A DNA stretch of 64,000 bases from Trichobilharzia szidati. Lineage: Eukaryota > Platyhelminthes > Trematoda > Strigeidida > Schistosomatidae. The position numbers and the translations under genes were made by a program. The stretch spans positions 151,116,199 to 151,180,198 of the forward strand of contig OX235279.1 of assembly GCA_944472155.2 (NCBI GenBank), read 5' to 3'. This document shows, piece by piece, positions 11,092-21,819 of this stretch. Under the pieces are notes generated by a model, which saw only the letters and a list, made by a program, of their open reading frames with translations, ran no database searches and was not told where the DNA came from. The first letter of the stretch is position 1, and each line of letters starts with the position of its first letter.

Positions 11092-11193
11092 GCAGCCACA
11101 ACCGGGATTCGAACCCAGGACCTTCTGGTTACGAGTTATACGAGCTCGCCTTGTAACCACAAGCTCCTGGGTTCGAATCCCGGTTGTGGCTAC

Positions 11194-11239
11194 GTACTAC
11201 TGAAGAGTCCCAAACTAGGACGAAACAGATGTCCAATAC
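11194..11239 (+). ncRNA. Type I hammerhead ribozyme, core intact, stem I damaged
   Basis: Plus-strand partner of the ribozyme at 11046-11091: CTGAAGA at 11200-11206, GTCC/GGAC stem II, GAAA at 11222-11225, cleavage expected after 11233. Stem I GTACTA/CAATAC has two mismatches. Confidence 0.65.
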
Positions 11240-11702
11240 TGCCAGGTTTTCCAGTGGTTCTCTAACCAATGTCAGTTCATGATGAAACCCTGTAACCAAT
11301 TAGGAGTCTGCTGGTTGATTTCTTACCGTCGTCCAGATTTTCATCTAATCTTCAGTTATCACCCGATAAATAAAATTGATTCTATCTTGTTCATTTAAAA
11401 AAGTCACACTTATTTTCAAAATTAGTTTACTGTTTGCTCTGCCTACATATTTTATGCTTGGCAAAAGTGAGTAAAGATCATTAAGAAAACAATAAATTTA
11501 AAATAAAAGCGACAACAACAGTTTGATTTGGAGGCAAATTTATTGATTTTGATGCTTTTACAAAATAGACAAGAGTTGTATGACCCAAAGTTAAATAAGG
11601 ACATGGTATTATTTCATTCACTGAGGGTGTTATGCAAATAAACAGACCACTAAACTTTACGTTTACTGATACATAAGGCTTTACATAAAGATCAACCAAG
11701 GG

Positions 11703-11885
11703 ACGTGTGTACTGCTCAGCAGTTCGCTCCGTCCTTCTCTATGGCTCTGAAACATGGCCAATACGAGTTGAAGACATGAGAAGGTTGACTGTTTCTGATC
11801 ATAGATGTCTACGATCTCTTTCTCACGTTAGGTGGTATAACAAGGGGGTTGCTTCCAATCTCTCCAGAAACACTGTCGAAATATA
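11703..11885 (+). mobile_element. Fragment of a second RTE family (RTE2)
   Basis: Open frame with VYCSAVRSVLLYGSETW, then RVEDMRRLTVSDHRCLRSLSHVRWYNK, the conserved post-RT region shared with the longer copy at 49590-50345. It is truncated at both ends and abuts the inverted-repeat element on its right. Confidence 0.8.
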
Positions 11886-13000
11886 TTTGTAGGATAATAT
11901 GAGCTCGTTTTATTTTGTGGATTCTCTTCAACTGCCTGCTTCCTAAACAGAATCAAATTATAAGTCGAAAAATGTTCCAACATACTTTTTACAACGGCTT
12001 CAAAGTAGAAATAGAAAGTATGAGCAACATCATTCCGAAAAAATGATGCGAGTAGACTAATTATTTAGTTTTGGAAGGCCATCGACTTATAGTATATTAA
12101 GATAAGATTTGGGCAGAGTTCAGCTTTCTCTTGAGAACAACAACTGACTAGAGAGTCCTTATGATGGAGAGTTAAAGAGGATGGGAGTGAATAGTGTGAC
12201 CTTACAACTAAGTAAATTTGGAAGCTCAGTTGCAAGTTCAACTTAGTAAATCAAAATCAAAGTCAAGATGAAATGGACTGTTGCACAGTTGCACATAACA
12301 CAAAAGCTTACGAACAAAAAACAATTACAGTTACCATGGTATTGAGAGTTTAGTCGGACTATCTCTCTGCTTATGGAGGTTAGGTCGAAGTCCTTTGATA
12401 GCAATGACTTAGGCACACAAAGGTGACCCTGGTTTTCTTTATGTATTGATTATTTTGAAAGCTTGACTCGTTTCTACTATATGTCTTGTGTAAATTAGGT
12501 ATCTGGCAATTTCACATGAAAACTTTTACCTATTTCGCATACGCAGACTTAGGGATATGCTCAGAGAACCTAGTAGACGCTCTCCTCTCAGTCCTTTGTA
12601 TGTACTTGCTGACGCAAGTGCAGGTAAATTGATAAATGCAGTTGAATTTGACATGAACAGGATACTTATCCGCTTATGACTACTTTAACGAGCATATCGT
12701 GTCGTAAAGTGGAATGTATAAATTCGATCTCGTATTTAGTCTTTTGTCAATAATTACCTCCGAGTGAAATCGTAACTCCGTTCCACCCGGCTGTTTAATT
12801 TGACTATGAGTGGTTAGTCTTTTAACACTGATTAATTTGTCTACTCAGATCATTTTTCTGGAATGATTTGGCTTATACTTTCCATTTATACCTCGAAGCC
12901 GTTGTAGAAAGTATGTTGACTTATAATTTGATTTTGTTTAGGATGTAGGCAGTTGAAGAGAATCCACGAAATAAGATGAGCTCGTATTATCCTGCAAATT
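11886..13000. mobile_element. 1.1-kb element with ~175-bp inverted arms, unclassified
   Basis: The left arm (about 11886-12062) and right arm (about 12826-13000) are imperfect reverse complements; both read GGATAATA-GAGCTCGT-type, then GGATTCTCTTCAACTGCCT, then CAAATTATAAGTC inward. The 750-bp core has no recognised protein. A non-autonomous DNA transposon with long terminal inverted repeats, or a Penelope-type inverted duplication, would both fit. No convincing target-site duplication was found. Confidence 0.7.
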
Positions 13001-13039
13001 GATTAATTCTTTCTTTGTTCAAAGTGGTTGTACGAAACA

Positions 13040-14190
13040 CAGTCAAATAATAATAATAATTTGCTTTATTCAAAAACAGTACTTGTGATACAGAATGGAA
13101 TTCTCAGCATTTTTACTACAGTATTGCATCCAGTTAGTACATTATCAATAAATAGAATTCTACATAGATTAAGGAAATCTCAGTTCATTATGACAACAAC
13201 ATATTGGCATGTTGGTAGCAAAGCCAAAGTTGAACAGTGTTTGAAGTTGTTAGAAAAGTAGATGATGTCATATTTACTGGCGTAAGCGGAAGAAAGAAAC
13301 AAAGCAGCACATAACGGGAAAAAAAGAGAGAGAAAAGGAAAAGAAAGAAAGAAAATGTTGTACCTATAAATGATGTGAGTTGGAAAGACGAGATCCAGTT
13401 GTTCTACTGACTATTTGATAAGTTATAGGTGTCACGCCTGATGCTTTCTTTATCACACAGAACACGAGCTAAGTAAGGTATGGTTGAGTTTTTGTACTTG
13501 CTGGTGCGAGCACATAGTTTTCTATATAAGCTTCTGGCTTTGCCTGATGAGATGCAAAGGGAGACTTGTGAGTGAAGAGGGTAATGTGAGTTAGATAAAA
13601 TGGATTTGGCCCACTTTTCACATGAGTCCAAGTGCCTGTCAACCAGAATATTACCAAGCTGGTTAAGTGACATGTTGCTTACCCAGCTGACAACCTTTAA
13701 CATCCTGCATAATATGTTATAGTTTTTCTTCAGTAGCCCAGGAAAAACTAAGGGGAACAATAGAGAATAATAGGCAGTATGCGAGAGTTAACGAATTGTA
13801 GGAGTAAGGTTTGGGTTATACCAGAATGTCTTAACTTCTTGATGTAGAAGGTAAGACGGAATATTTTCTTAGAAATCGCCAAGATATGAGACGACCAGGA
13901 AAGATCAGCAGATAGAATGACGCCAAGATATTTAATTTCCGATTTGGTTTCTATTTCAGTGCCGTCTATGTTGCATACCTCGTAAGAGCCAAATAGTTTG
14001 TTTAGGTCGGATTTATGCTTAAAGGTGAAATTGACTGTTTGGTATTTGGAGGGGTTTTAGGTGAGATTATTTTCCTTGGACCACTGGCTGATTTCTGACA
14101 GAAAGCCATTAAGTTTAGAGCAGTCACTTCGACTTTTGACAGGCAAAGATACAGTCAGGTCGTCAGCATATTTGACAAATGAATAAATGA
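13040..14190 (-). mobile_element. CR1/Jockey-like retrotransposon 3' half with YADD motif, copy 2
   Basis: Minus-strand coding starts with SFVKYADDLTVSLPV; the catalytic YADD is at 14170-14159. It is followed by a SKLNGFLSEISQWS block, NFTFKHKSDLNKLFG, a KYLGVILSADLSWS block, and the thumb LFPGLLKKNYN, LNQLGNILVDRHLDSCEKWAKS, ARTSKYKNSTIPYLARVLCD, ending near 13404. At least one in-frame stop lies between these blocks. The 3' UTR ends in AAAGCAAATTATTATT at about 13048. Everything N-terminal to motif C is missing. Confidence 0.88.
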
Positions 14191-14194
14191 GAAT

Positions 14195-14520
14195 AAATGA
14201 AAATTCGCGACTCGCATGCTAAATATACCATCTCTACTGACGTCTTCTTGTTGAATATAACTGAAATGGAGTCAGCCTCATATGTAAGTGATAAAATCTA
14301 TTGTTTATGTCCTGCTGAGATTCAAGTTTTCAACAGATTTCAGAATTTTTTAACAGTAGTAATATGTTTACTAGTCAATGCTGTATCGAGTAATTCTATG
14401 AGTAAAGACTGATTGGCGAACCATAAATTCTCTGTCAGCACCTACATTTACATGACAGTAATAATCAAAGAAATATATTTATTAACAACATTAATGCTAT
14501 TTTAAATTACACTGAATCAA
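14195..14520. other. No gene recognised
   Basis: Short unassigned stretch between a CR1-like copy and a SINE. A 71-codon plus-strand frame (14197-14412) has no recognisable features. Confidence 0.4.
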
Positions 14521-14522
14521 TC

Positions 14523-14755
14523 GTGAGTCGTTGGTACAGTGGTGGAGTGCTATCCGACCACTCATGTGGTCCGGGTTCAATCCCCCGACCGACGCACTCT
14601 TTTATCTCGCTAGGCCAGTAGTAAGAATGGTAAAGAGGGAAGGTTGGGCATGAGGCTAGCAACCACATCCTGTAAAAATAAACACTACTGCAACAGAAAC
14701 TTCAAGTCCTTCAACTTCAAGCCCTATGTTCCGCTGGGAATGTAGAGAAATAAAA
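14523..14755 (+). mobile_element. tRNA-headed SINE, family C, copy 2
   Basis: The head has GGTACAGTGGTGGAG and a B box GGTTCAATCCC, followed by GACGCACTC. The body shares TTGGGCATGAGGCTAGCAACC, the CTACTGCAACAGAAACTTCA stretch and the 3' end CCCTATGTTCCGCTGGGAA with copy 1. Confidence 0.88.
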
Positions 14756-14764
14756 AATAGTATC

Positions 14765-15140
14765 GATAGGTGATTATAGTTCGAAAGCATCAGTAGGGGA
14801 GAGATAATATGCATTAATAATAACAACACTAAAATGAATGAATATCAGATAAATTAAGAGAAGTAATAGAGAATTTATGAATTTATAGGTTATAGAGTAG
14901 GCCAAGATGACGATAATGGCTACATATGTTACTTCCGCCCTCAGAGCTCCAGTTTATCTAGGTGAATTGCACTGGCCTTTCATGTTTGAAGTGTTTGGTA
15001 TCTAGAGGCATTTGGTAATTTATTCGAAATCCGATGGATGATAGAGGAAGATCTAATACAGAACTCTTGTCAACACCTATACTTAACCACATATATATAT
15101 AGCTCAACCACCAGCCAGTGTCGTCACCTCGTATTCAAAC
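14765..15140. other. No gene recognised
   Basis: AT-rich, unassigned; no exon signal seen. Confidence 0.4.
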
Positions 15141-15837
15141 CTGTTACCAATCAAATCCCTGCAAACCAGTTCTTGATAATAATTCTGACGCTCACTAGCG
15201 ACCGGCTCTATGCAGGAAGTTAACTGGAGTTCTAGTCAGCAGTAGTAACCAGTGGGTTCCAGCAAGTCAGGTAAGACAACAGTTAGGTCAAAATATCTAG
15301 CGAGTTGGACGAAGATGAAATTCACGGGCCACTGGATTGGATTGTTGTGGCTGAATATTCTACGAGTTCGCCTTGTAGTTGCAAGGTCCGGGGTTCGAGT
15401 CCCGGTGGTTGCATATTTCGGAGTAGTTCACAAATACAGTTAGAGAACCACTGGATAACCTGCAGGGAGTACTGGATAGCCGTTTCGTCCTAGTTTGGGA
15501 CTTTCCAGTAGTGCGCACTCACCACCAGGGTTCGAACCCAGGACCTTCTGGATGCAAGACGAGCTAGGTCGTAGACCATTAAGCCACTTGGACCCGATGC
15601 AATGGCAAGCCCATGAATTCTAACTTCTGCCAATTCACTACATAGCGCGACCACTTCGCAGTGTCTTCTTCAATGAGTTACTGCCTCACCTTCAACTTAC
15701 TGTACTCGACTGGTCACAGCTTCCCGCCAGAACCCCAGGTAACTGCTTGAATAGGGCTTGTCGCTAGTGAGCGTCATACCAGATGAAATCATCCAGCCAA
15801 TTAAACAAAATTCCCTACAAAACCAATACTTGAAAAT
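15140..15837. mobile_element. Mosaic of family A hammerhead SINE units in opposite orientations
   Basis: A plus unit (about 15150-15440) has its 5' start CTGACGCTCACTAGCGACC preceded directly by a family A tail (CCAATCAAATCCCTGCAAAC), a tail-to-head junction. Its head (15356-15412, B box GGTTCGAGTCC) is cut after the T-arm. A minus unit follows (15441-15785) with a hammerhead at about 15470-15520 whose core is CTGGAAA (dead). An inverted tail piece (CCAATACTTGA) closes the block at 15837. Confidence 0.7.
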
Positions 15838-16179
15838 TACATTTTAGTGTAGAACCGTTCATGTGGGAAATTAGTGTATAGGGACAACAAATATAATTAT
15901 ATACATTAAACAATTTCATTTCACATAACACACAATTATTCAACACTAATCCAGAAGGAATACAAATCTTCGCCCAATTTGTTGTCTTTTCTCAAAATGT
16001 AAATGGGAACATTTAAACTACTGTAAATTCTTTGTTTGAATTCTCATTACGTATATATCAGTCTGTCATGTATACCACGATTAATAATATTTGTTTTCGA
16101 AATTCAGTTGAGTAAGTCAAACTACTGTGTTAAATGGTGGTTTCTACAGTTTTTGCCTCTACACAAAGATAGACTATGG

Positions 16180-16530
16180 AAGTCATGACCAGTAGGGTGC
16201 AGCAGGTCAGGTGTGAGGATAAATACTCGCCGAAGACATTGGCTAGCGGTTGCGCTATATCGTGAATTGGCAGAAGTTAGAATTCATGAGCTGGCCATTG
16301 GACCGGGTCTCAATGGCTTAATGGTCTACGAGTTAGCACGCCTTGTAACCAGTAGGTCCTGGGTTCGAACCCCGGTGGTGGGTGCGTACTGCTGGAAAGT
16401 CCCAAACTAGGATGAAACAGCTGTCCAGTACTCCCAGGTTTTCCAATGGTTCTCTAACCAATGTCAGCTCATGATGAAATCCTGTAACCAATCAACCGAA
16501 TCTCTACAAACTAATACTTGAATAGACTAT
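16180..16530 (+). mobile_element. Hammerhead-SINE family A, near full length
   Basis: Upstream body, tRNA-like head (A-box-like CTTAATGGTCTACGAG, B box GGTTCGAACCC at 16371), then a hammerhead region at 16385-16432 with perfect stem I GTACTG/CAGTAC but a mutated core CTGGAAA. The tail follows with TGATGAAATCCTGTAACCAATC and CTACAAACTAATACTTGA. It should be inactive as a ribozyme. Confidence 0.85.
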
Positions 16531-17335
16531 GAAAGTTAGGCTTTCATATATCCACCTTATAAGCTATTGTTTAGCAATAACCACTGATATTGTAATCGCC
16601 TCATTGAAAGGCTTTAACTACTGTTGCTATTGTTACGTAACCATTGTCGGGTGTATAAAGTCATTATCCAAGTCAGTGTAGAAACTATTTTATTATAAAA
16701 TCCTATTTTGGTGTAAACCACAAACAAAAGCCATTTTGTGTGTTTTATTGACTCCATTAGAGGAAAGGCCACAAACCACAATAAATAATTTCATAGTTTA
16801 GAATATATATACATATATATTTAAAATAAGATATTGATTATTTAATTGGCTTTAAAAAAGCCTATTGATTGGTTAAGTCTCATATCGTTACAGCTGCAGG
16901 TAATTAGGTTGAAAATCTAAATTTCGCCTAATGCATTATTAATATGAAATGTCATCTTCAATTGGCAAGGAACAGGTGCAACTGATTATTATTCAACCTG
17001 TCCAGCAGATTTGTTTGTGTAATGTGTGCAACGAAGTAAACAGCACTAAAAAGGATGTGGACTATATTACATCATTCTTCATATAGATAATTTCACAAGC
17101 TGTTAAAAACGAATTGACTAGAGATGGGAGTGTACTTGGATTCTCCCAAAAGTTTGCTGTCGATCAGTATTCGGTTTGTTAAATCGTTGAAGACAATCAA
17201 CAGGAGTCTGTGAAAGTAGATGTGGAATTTATTGATACATGTCAGCCAGAAAGAAAGCGACGTCTCGCTCAGGGCTCACACCCACATCGCTTAATGGTCT
17301 TGCTACAGACTATTCTGATTTCTTGTGTCCCGAGT
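16530..17335. other. No gene recognised
   Basis: AT-rich intron-like sequence with a short TATA run near 16807-16822. No exon signals or transposon coding were recognised. Confidence 0.45.
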
Positions 17336-17545
17336 GGAATATACACCTTCACGCTTGAGCTTCAAAGTTTCAGTAGTAGTAGTAATCTTTCTTACTGGGT
17401 GGGACTGCTAGCATCATGCCCAGCATTTCCTCTTCACCGGGCTATCTACCTGCTAGGGGAGGGGGCTAGGGAGTACGTTACCTGGGAATCGAACCCGTGC
17501 CACGTGTGTAGTTGGCATGGATTCCACCAGTGAACTATTGGCTCT
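17335..17545 (-). mobile_element. tRNA-headed SINE, family C-related, diverged
   Basis: Minus orientation: head with CACTGGTGGAA and B box GGTTCGATTCCC (about 17485-17545), then GCTAGC and CCAGTAAGAAAG body segments, and a diverged 3' end. The long plus-strand frame over it is antisense to the SINE. Confidence 0.65.
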
Positions 17546-17876
17546 ATAAATGTTACCATACAGTTACTTGGATTATATGTGACTCCCTGCAGGACTCTGT
17601 TTGACGCACTGATTTGCCAATGGTTTAGTTCTTAGTTTTTTATCACTTCTGCCGGGAGAGACTCCCCACTGACCATTGGCACTCGCCTAAGTAAGGCGTA
17701 CTTGCGGACTGGTTGCGACTGGTGGATCCTCTTTAACTGCCACTCACGAACTTCTAATCTTCTCTATCAGTGCTTCATCGATACAAAGTAAACTTTCACA
17801 CTATTTTAATCAAGAATATTTGATTAAAAGCATAATAGAGAAAAAATTAGCATTATAATGCCTTAGATAAACTTAC

Positions 17877-18260
17877 ATCGCTGAAATTTTGAATCACAAG
17901 GATAACTTGCAGCCGGTCTAAAATTCCCGAATTTTCGACATGTATACTTTTTCAAAAGACAGTCATTTGCATACATTACACCATCAGAATCACAAACAGG
18001 ATTCAAGTCATTTGGACATGTTCTAGTCGGACAGGCGTATTGATTATTATTTCCACCATTGTTATTATAGTCCACCTTGACTAGTTGAGAAGGTTGTTGA
18101 AGTGATGGTGAGTCTTGTTGTGGTTTTTCATCTGTCTTCGTCTTCGGTAGATTTGAAGACGGTGTTAGTTGAATATTACTGTTGTCGGCTTTTGGGGGAT
18201 TCGACTGAGGCTTAGGCGTAGTTCTCAGTGATACATGACTGTTGATTGTAACTGATGTTT
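17877..18260 (-). CDS. Exon: linker plus Kazal domain of a follistatin/Kazal-type protein
   Basis: This 384-base exon (128 codons) has acceptor TTTCTGTACCTTAG just before 18260 and donor GTAAGT at 17876-17871. Both junctions are phase 1, so it joins in frame to the upstream exon at 25138-24848. Residues 1-70 are a Ser/Thr/Pro/Gln/Lys-rich linker, probably extended and glycosylated. An Asn-rich stretch follows, and then a Kazal domain beginning at YACPTRTC with C-x7-C-x10-C-x6-C spacing and the NPVCDSDGVMYANDC signature. Kazal modules inhibit serine proteases or mediate extracellular binding. More exons must lie to the left, where I could not find them. Agrin-, tomoregulin- or follistatin-like identity cannot be decided. 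Confidence 0.88.
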
Positions 18261-18486
18261 CTAAGGTACAGAAAGAAATGCAAACAAAATATATGTATGT
18301 ATATATCTATCAGACTGAGATTACCAGTCACCAAAATAGTAACAATACACCACATATTTTAAAACAAGCAACAATCGTGAAAAAACACGTATTTGATGGA
18401 TTCATATATTAAGGCAGAATTGTTTAACTGAATACTCTACAAGTAAGATTATCACCGACAGTTCATCGGTCACATATTTATTGAAA

Positions 18487-19215
18487 TAATAATAATAATA
18501 ATTTGCTTTATTCCAAAGCAGTACTTGTGATACAGAATGGAATTCTCAGCATTTTTACTACAGTATTGCATCCAGATTAGTACATTATCAATAAATAGAA
18601 CTCTACATAGATTAAGGAAATCTCAGTTCATTATGAAAACAACATATTGGCATGTCAGTAGTAAAGCCAAAGTTGAACAGTGTTTGAAGGTGTTAAGAAA
18701 GTAGGTGCTGTCATACTTACTGGCGTAAGCGAGAGAAAGAAACAAAGCACCACATAACGGAAAAGGAGAGAGAGAGAAAAGGAAAAGAAAGAAAGAAAAT
18801 GTTGTACCTATAAATGATATGAGTTGGAAAGACGAGATCCAGTTGTACTACTGACTATTTAATGAATTTTAGGTGTCACGCCTAATGCTTTCTTTATCGC
18901 ACAGAACACGAGTTAAGTGAGGTAGGGTTGAGTTTTTGTACTTGCTGGTGCGAGCATATAGTTTTCTATATAGGCTTCTGGTCCTGCCTGATGAGATGCA
19001 AGGAGAGGGTTGTGAGTGAAGAGGGTGATTTGAGTAAGATAAGATGGATTTGGCCCATTTTTCACATGAGTCCATGTGCCTGTCGACCAGAATATTACCA
19101 AGCTGGTTAAGTGGCACGTTGATTACCCTGCTGACAACCTTTAACAACCTGCGTAATATGTTATAGTCTTTCTTCAGTAGCCCGGGAAAAACTAAGGGGG
19201 AACAATAGAGAATAA
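18487..19215 (-). mobile_element. CR1/Jockey-like retrotransposon 3' end, copy 3
   Basis: Minus-strand frames encode the thumb region LKVVSRVINVPLNQLGNILVDRHMDSCEKWAKS, then ARTSKYKNSTLPHLTRVLCD, and a 3' UTR ending in CAAATTATTATTATT at 18487-18502. It is closely related to the copy at 13040-14190. It lies inside the large intron of the Kazal gene. Confidence 0.87.
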
Positions 19216-19564
19216 TAGGCAGAATGCGAATCCATGCTTATCTGTTGTTTGCATGTCAATCTTATGAAGTGTCATAAATAATCAGGTTTTAAAGTATTCA
19301 GATAAAGAGTCCTACAGAAATTTATCAATTAATAAAGTACATGTTTTTTCACAATAGCTGAGTTTTTTTTTAAAATTTTAATTTGACCATCAATACAACT
19401 AGTAGATTTGCCAACCCACTGTTCTAATCAATATTCGCAACGACAACCACCACAGCATCAGACCACTGACAAGTGACACAAGAAAGGAAGGAGAAAAACC
19501 GTTGAGTACAGGGCTTTCACTGTCTTGAATCGACAGTTCAAAATAGCAATCACAAGAGTGTCAC

Positions 19565-19632
<68 letters not shown>

Positions 19633-19990
19633 TTTAAAAAGGTAGAAATCAATCAACAAACTAAATATCCATCCAACATCACTTAGTAGGTATTCTTTAA
19701 TAAAAAAATTTAAATTAGTTGATATGCTTCATATTAACACAGAATTAAAGAAATATACTGACATTATTTAGGTGTATATAACAAATTTGCAGAAAATGAT
19801 AAGTAAACCTTTGGATAGTGAAAAACATAATCGTTCACGAAATCACTCATTCAACCTTGTAAGTAATGTTCCCACTCACTAAGGTTTAATGATGACATGG
19901 CTATTTATTTCGACTTGTATAAAGCTGCTTACAGAGAAACTGTTTAAAGTCGTAATCTAAGAATTTCTTGTATTTGTCTTCACTAACCAA
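19215..19990. other. Gene-free intron sequence with microsatellite
   Basis: No exon signals. The compound TA/GA microsatellite at 19567-19631 is the only clear feature. Confidence 0.5.
19567..19631. repeat. Compound (TA)n(GA)n microsatellite
   Basis: About 22 TA units run directly into about 9 GA units. Such tracts are length-polymorphic and prone to cruciform formation. Confidence 0.95.
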
Positions 19991-20404
19991 TAGAAAGGTA
20001 TTGCTAGGTGGTTTAAGACTACCGGCAAGAATTTATGGGCTTAGGTTTCGCATTTATTTGCGTGATACCTCTCTTCGGAGGTTGGTGTTAGTATCAACAA
20101 ATGATACCCACAGACGTTACCACTAGGCTATTCGCCCAAGTTGACCTCTTGTTAAACTGCAATGGATATACTGATTAGTTACTACAGGGGAACCAGTATT
20201 GTGACTCTAGCATTTCGGTTGAAACTAATACAGTATTTTTGATTGCACACTAGTCAGTAACAAGTGTAATGTGTCTAGTTCTATCTTCGGTGCAGATTGA
20301 ATTCTATCAGTCATGTTTGCAATGTGGCCACCATGCTAGGTAGCTCGCCATTACGGTGCACTGTTAATTGTTGGTATTAGATGGTTGGAGGCAATCGGCA
20401 GGAA

Positions 20405-20449
20405 GCCTTGGACCTAGGTTTCGTGCTAGTTGGCACTCATCAGCAAGGC
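20405..20449 (-). ncRNA. Type I hammerhead ribozyme, all core bases intact
   Basis: Minus strand in order: stem I GCCTTG, core CTGATGA, stem II GTGC-CAACTA-GCAC, GAAA, stem III ACCTAGGT (2-nt loop), cleavage site after GTC, then stem I partner CAAGGC. All helices pair perfectly and no conserved base is changed. A palindromic minimal stem III is typical of schistosome hammerheads and often needs RNA dimerisation for activity. Predicted to self-cleave before 20410. Confidence 0.85.
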
Positions 20450-20621
20450 GTATCTGCAACCTTGAAGGAGCTGATGTCCCTCCTGAGATTCGAACCCACG
20501 TCACCTACAGGAGGTCAGTCGCGAGCCTGAATAGCTCATTGGTAACGTCTCTGACTGCAGCACTGGGTGACGTGGGTTCGAATCTCAGAAGGGACATCAG
20601 CTCCTTCAAGGTTGCAGATAC

Positions 20622-20666
20622 GCCTTGCTGATGAGTGCCAACTAGCACGAAACCTAGGTCCAAGGC
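20622..20666 (+). ncRNA. Type I hammerhead ribozyme, all core bases intact
   Basis: Plus strand mirror of the ribozyme at 20405-20449: GCCTTG 20622-20627, CTGATGA 20628-20634, GTGC/GCAC stem II to 20648, GAAA 20649-20652, palindromic stem III, cleavage predicted between 20660 and 20661, CAAGGC 20661-20666. It lies 45 bases downstream of the B box of the tRNA-like head, so a pol III-type transcript would include it. Confidence 0.87.
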
Positions 20667-20704
20667 TTCTTGCCGATTGCCTCCAACCATCTAATACCAA
20701 ACTA

Positions 20705-21365
20705 ATACAGTATTGTAGGTAGAATTTCATGAAACCTAAGTGATACAATTGTGAATGAATACGAATAGTTTCCTCTTTGGTTTGGCCAGGAAGAAATAAT
20801 TAACTACAAGACTACATATGGAGCAAATACTCTCATCATGCAGAAACTGATGAGTAAACTTTTGGATAGTGAAAACCAAAACCATTCACGAAATCGTATA
20901 TACTACTGATTTATATGAGTAGTCCAAGGCCAATCACACAAAAACACAAGAGTGCTTGCCAGCTGATCACAGTAGCCTGAGTACCAAACTGTCGTTTCCC
21001 TTGTTCAGGGAGGGAAAAGTCGACCATGCACCCGGTTAGACTCAACTCAGAGAAATGAGTCATCTCAAAGCATATGATTTGCAAATCAGGACCTCAGTTC
21101 AACGTAACTACTGAGTCGTAAGTCCTTGATGAAATTTCTCTTTCAATGTGTGATATGCAATTACCAGACTTTGTGGTACAGTGTTACCGTGAGTTGTAAA
21201 GTTAGCTGGATAGGTTGGTCTGAATACGAGGAGAGATGCAAACTTCCACTTCCAAATGGACAGATATTAAGTCTTCCTAAGGACTACATATGCTTTAGCA
21301 CCCCCTACCAGTTTACACGCACTATGACACGGTTCGCCAGTTTAGAGAACGAAATAAGTCACTAA
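20705..21365. other. No gene recognised
   Basis: Intron-like sequence of the Kazal gene. A 79-codon plus-strand frame (21126-21365) has no recognisable motif. Confidence 0.4.
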
Positions 21366-21555
21366 TAGAGCTTGCCGGTAGTTCAGTAGTAGAGTGCTGG
21401 CCAGCGATGTACATGGTCCAGGGCCGATTTTAACCACTACTAAGCCTCAGTTAACCAATACTAAGCCCTGGAAAGAAGAATGGTCAGGCGTAAGGCTAGC
21501 ACTCAACCGGCTGCTGATACGTTGAAGCTTGAAGTCTTATGTTCCCAAACTGACA
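21365..21555 (+). mobile_element. tRNA-headed SINE, family C-related, diverged
   Basis: The head has GTAGTTCAGTAGTAGAGTGC but a degraded B box (GGGCCGATTTTAACC). The body contains GTCAGGCGTAAGGCTAGCAC and the 3' end GAAGTCTTATGTTCCCA. Both parts resemble family C. Confidence 0.65.
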
Positions 21556-21819
21556 ACCAACAACTTATAAAAAATAATGCGTAAGAAATCGTTGTGACTA
21601 TTTATAAATCATGAATGTATTAAAGAAGTATAAGTTTCAATATATACTCAGTGTGTTTACATACACATTTTTTGAGTATCAGTCAATGTGAATCTCATTT
21701 CTTTGGCTACCTATAGACTTTCCAGCTTCATACATTGTACGAACATTCCACGTCCCTATTCTTATTTTTGCTTTCATCGAAATAAAACATATTGGCTGAC
21801 TGGCTTCCCGCCCGCATCA

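Larger units (their letters stand above)
10964..11296. mobile_element. Head-to-head pair of family A hammerhead SINEs flanked by 13-bp direct repeats
   Basis: A minus-strand copy (10964-11137) and a plus-strand copy (11142-11296) meet at their tRNA-like heads and make a near-palindrome with arms of about 155 bp. CAATTAGGAGTCT occurs at 10951-10963 and again at 11297-11309, directly outside the pair. The outer left end starts TGGTTTGTAGGG and the outer right end stops in TGTAAC(CAAT). The flanking repeat is what one target-primed insertion of the whole pair would leave. Confidence 0.85.
19990..20705. mobile_element. Family D hammerhead composite: large palindrome with a ribozyme on each strand
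   Basis: A decayed minus piece (about 19990-20170) and the D-family body (20225-20370) precede a minus unit (20371-20507) and a plus unit (20508-20703). Bases 20371-20505 and 20566-20703 are nearly exact reverse complements, leaving a spacer of about 60 bp that carries the tRNA-like head of the plus unit (TAGCTCATTGGTAACG and GGTTCGAATCT). Each arm contains a hammerhead with an unmutated core. Confidence 0.88.
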
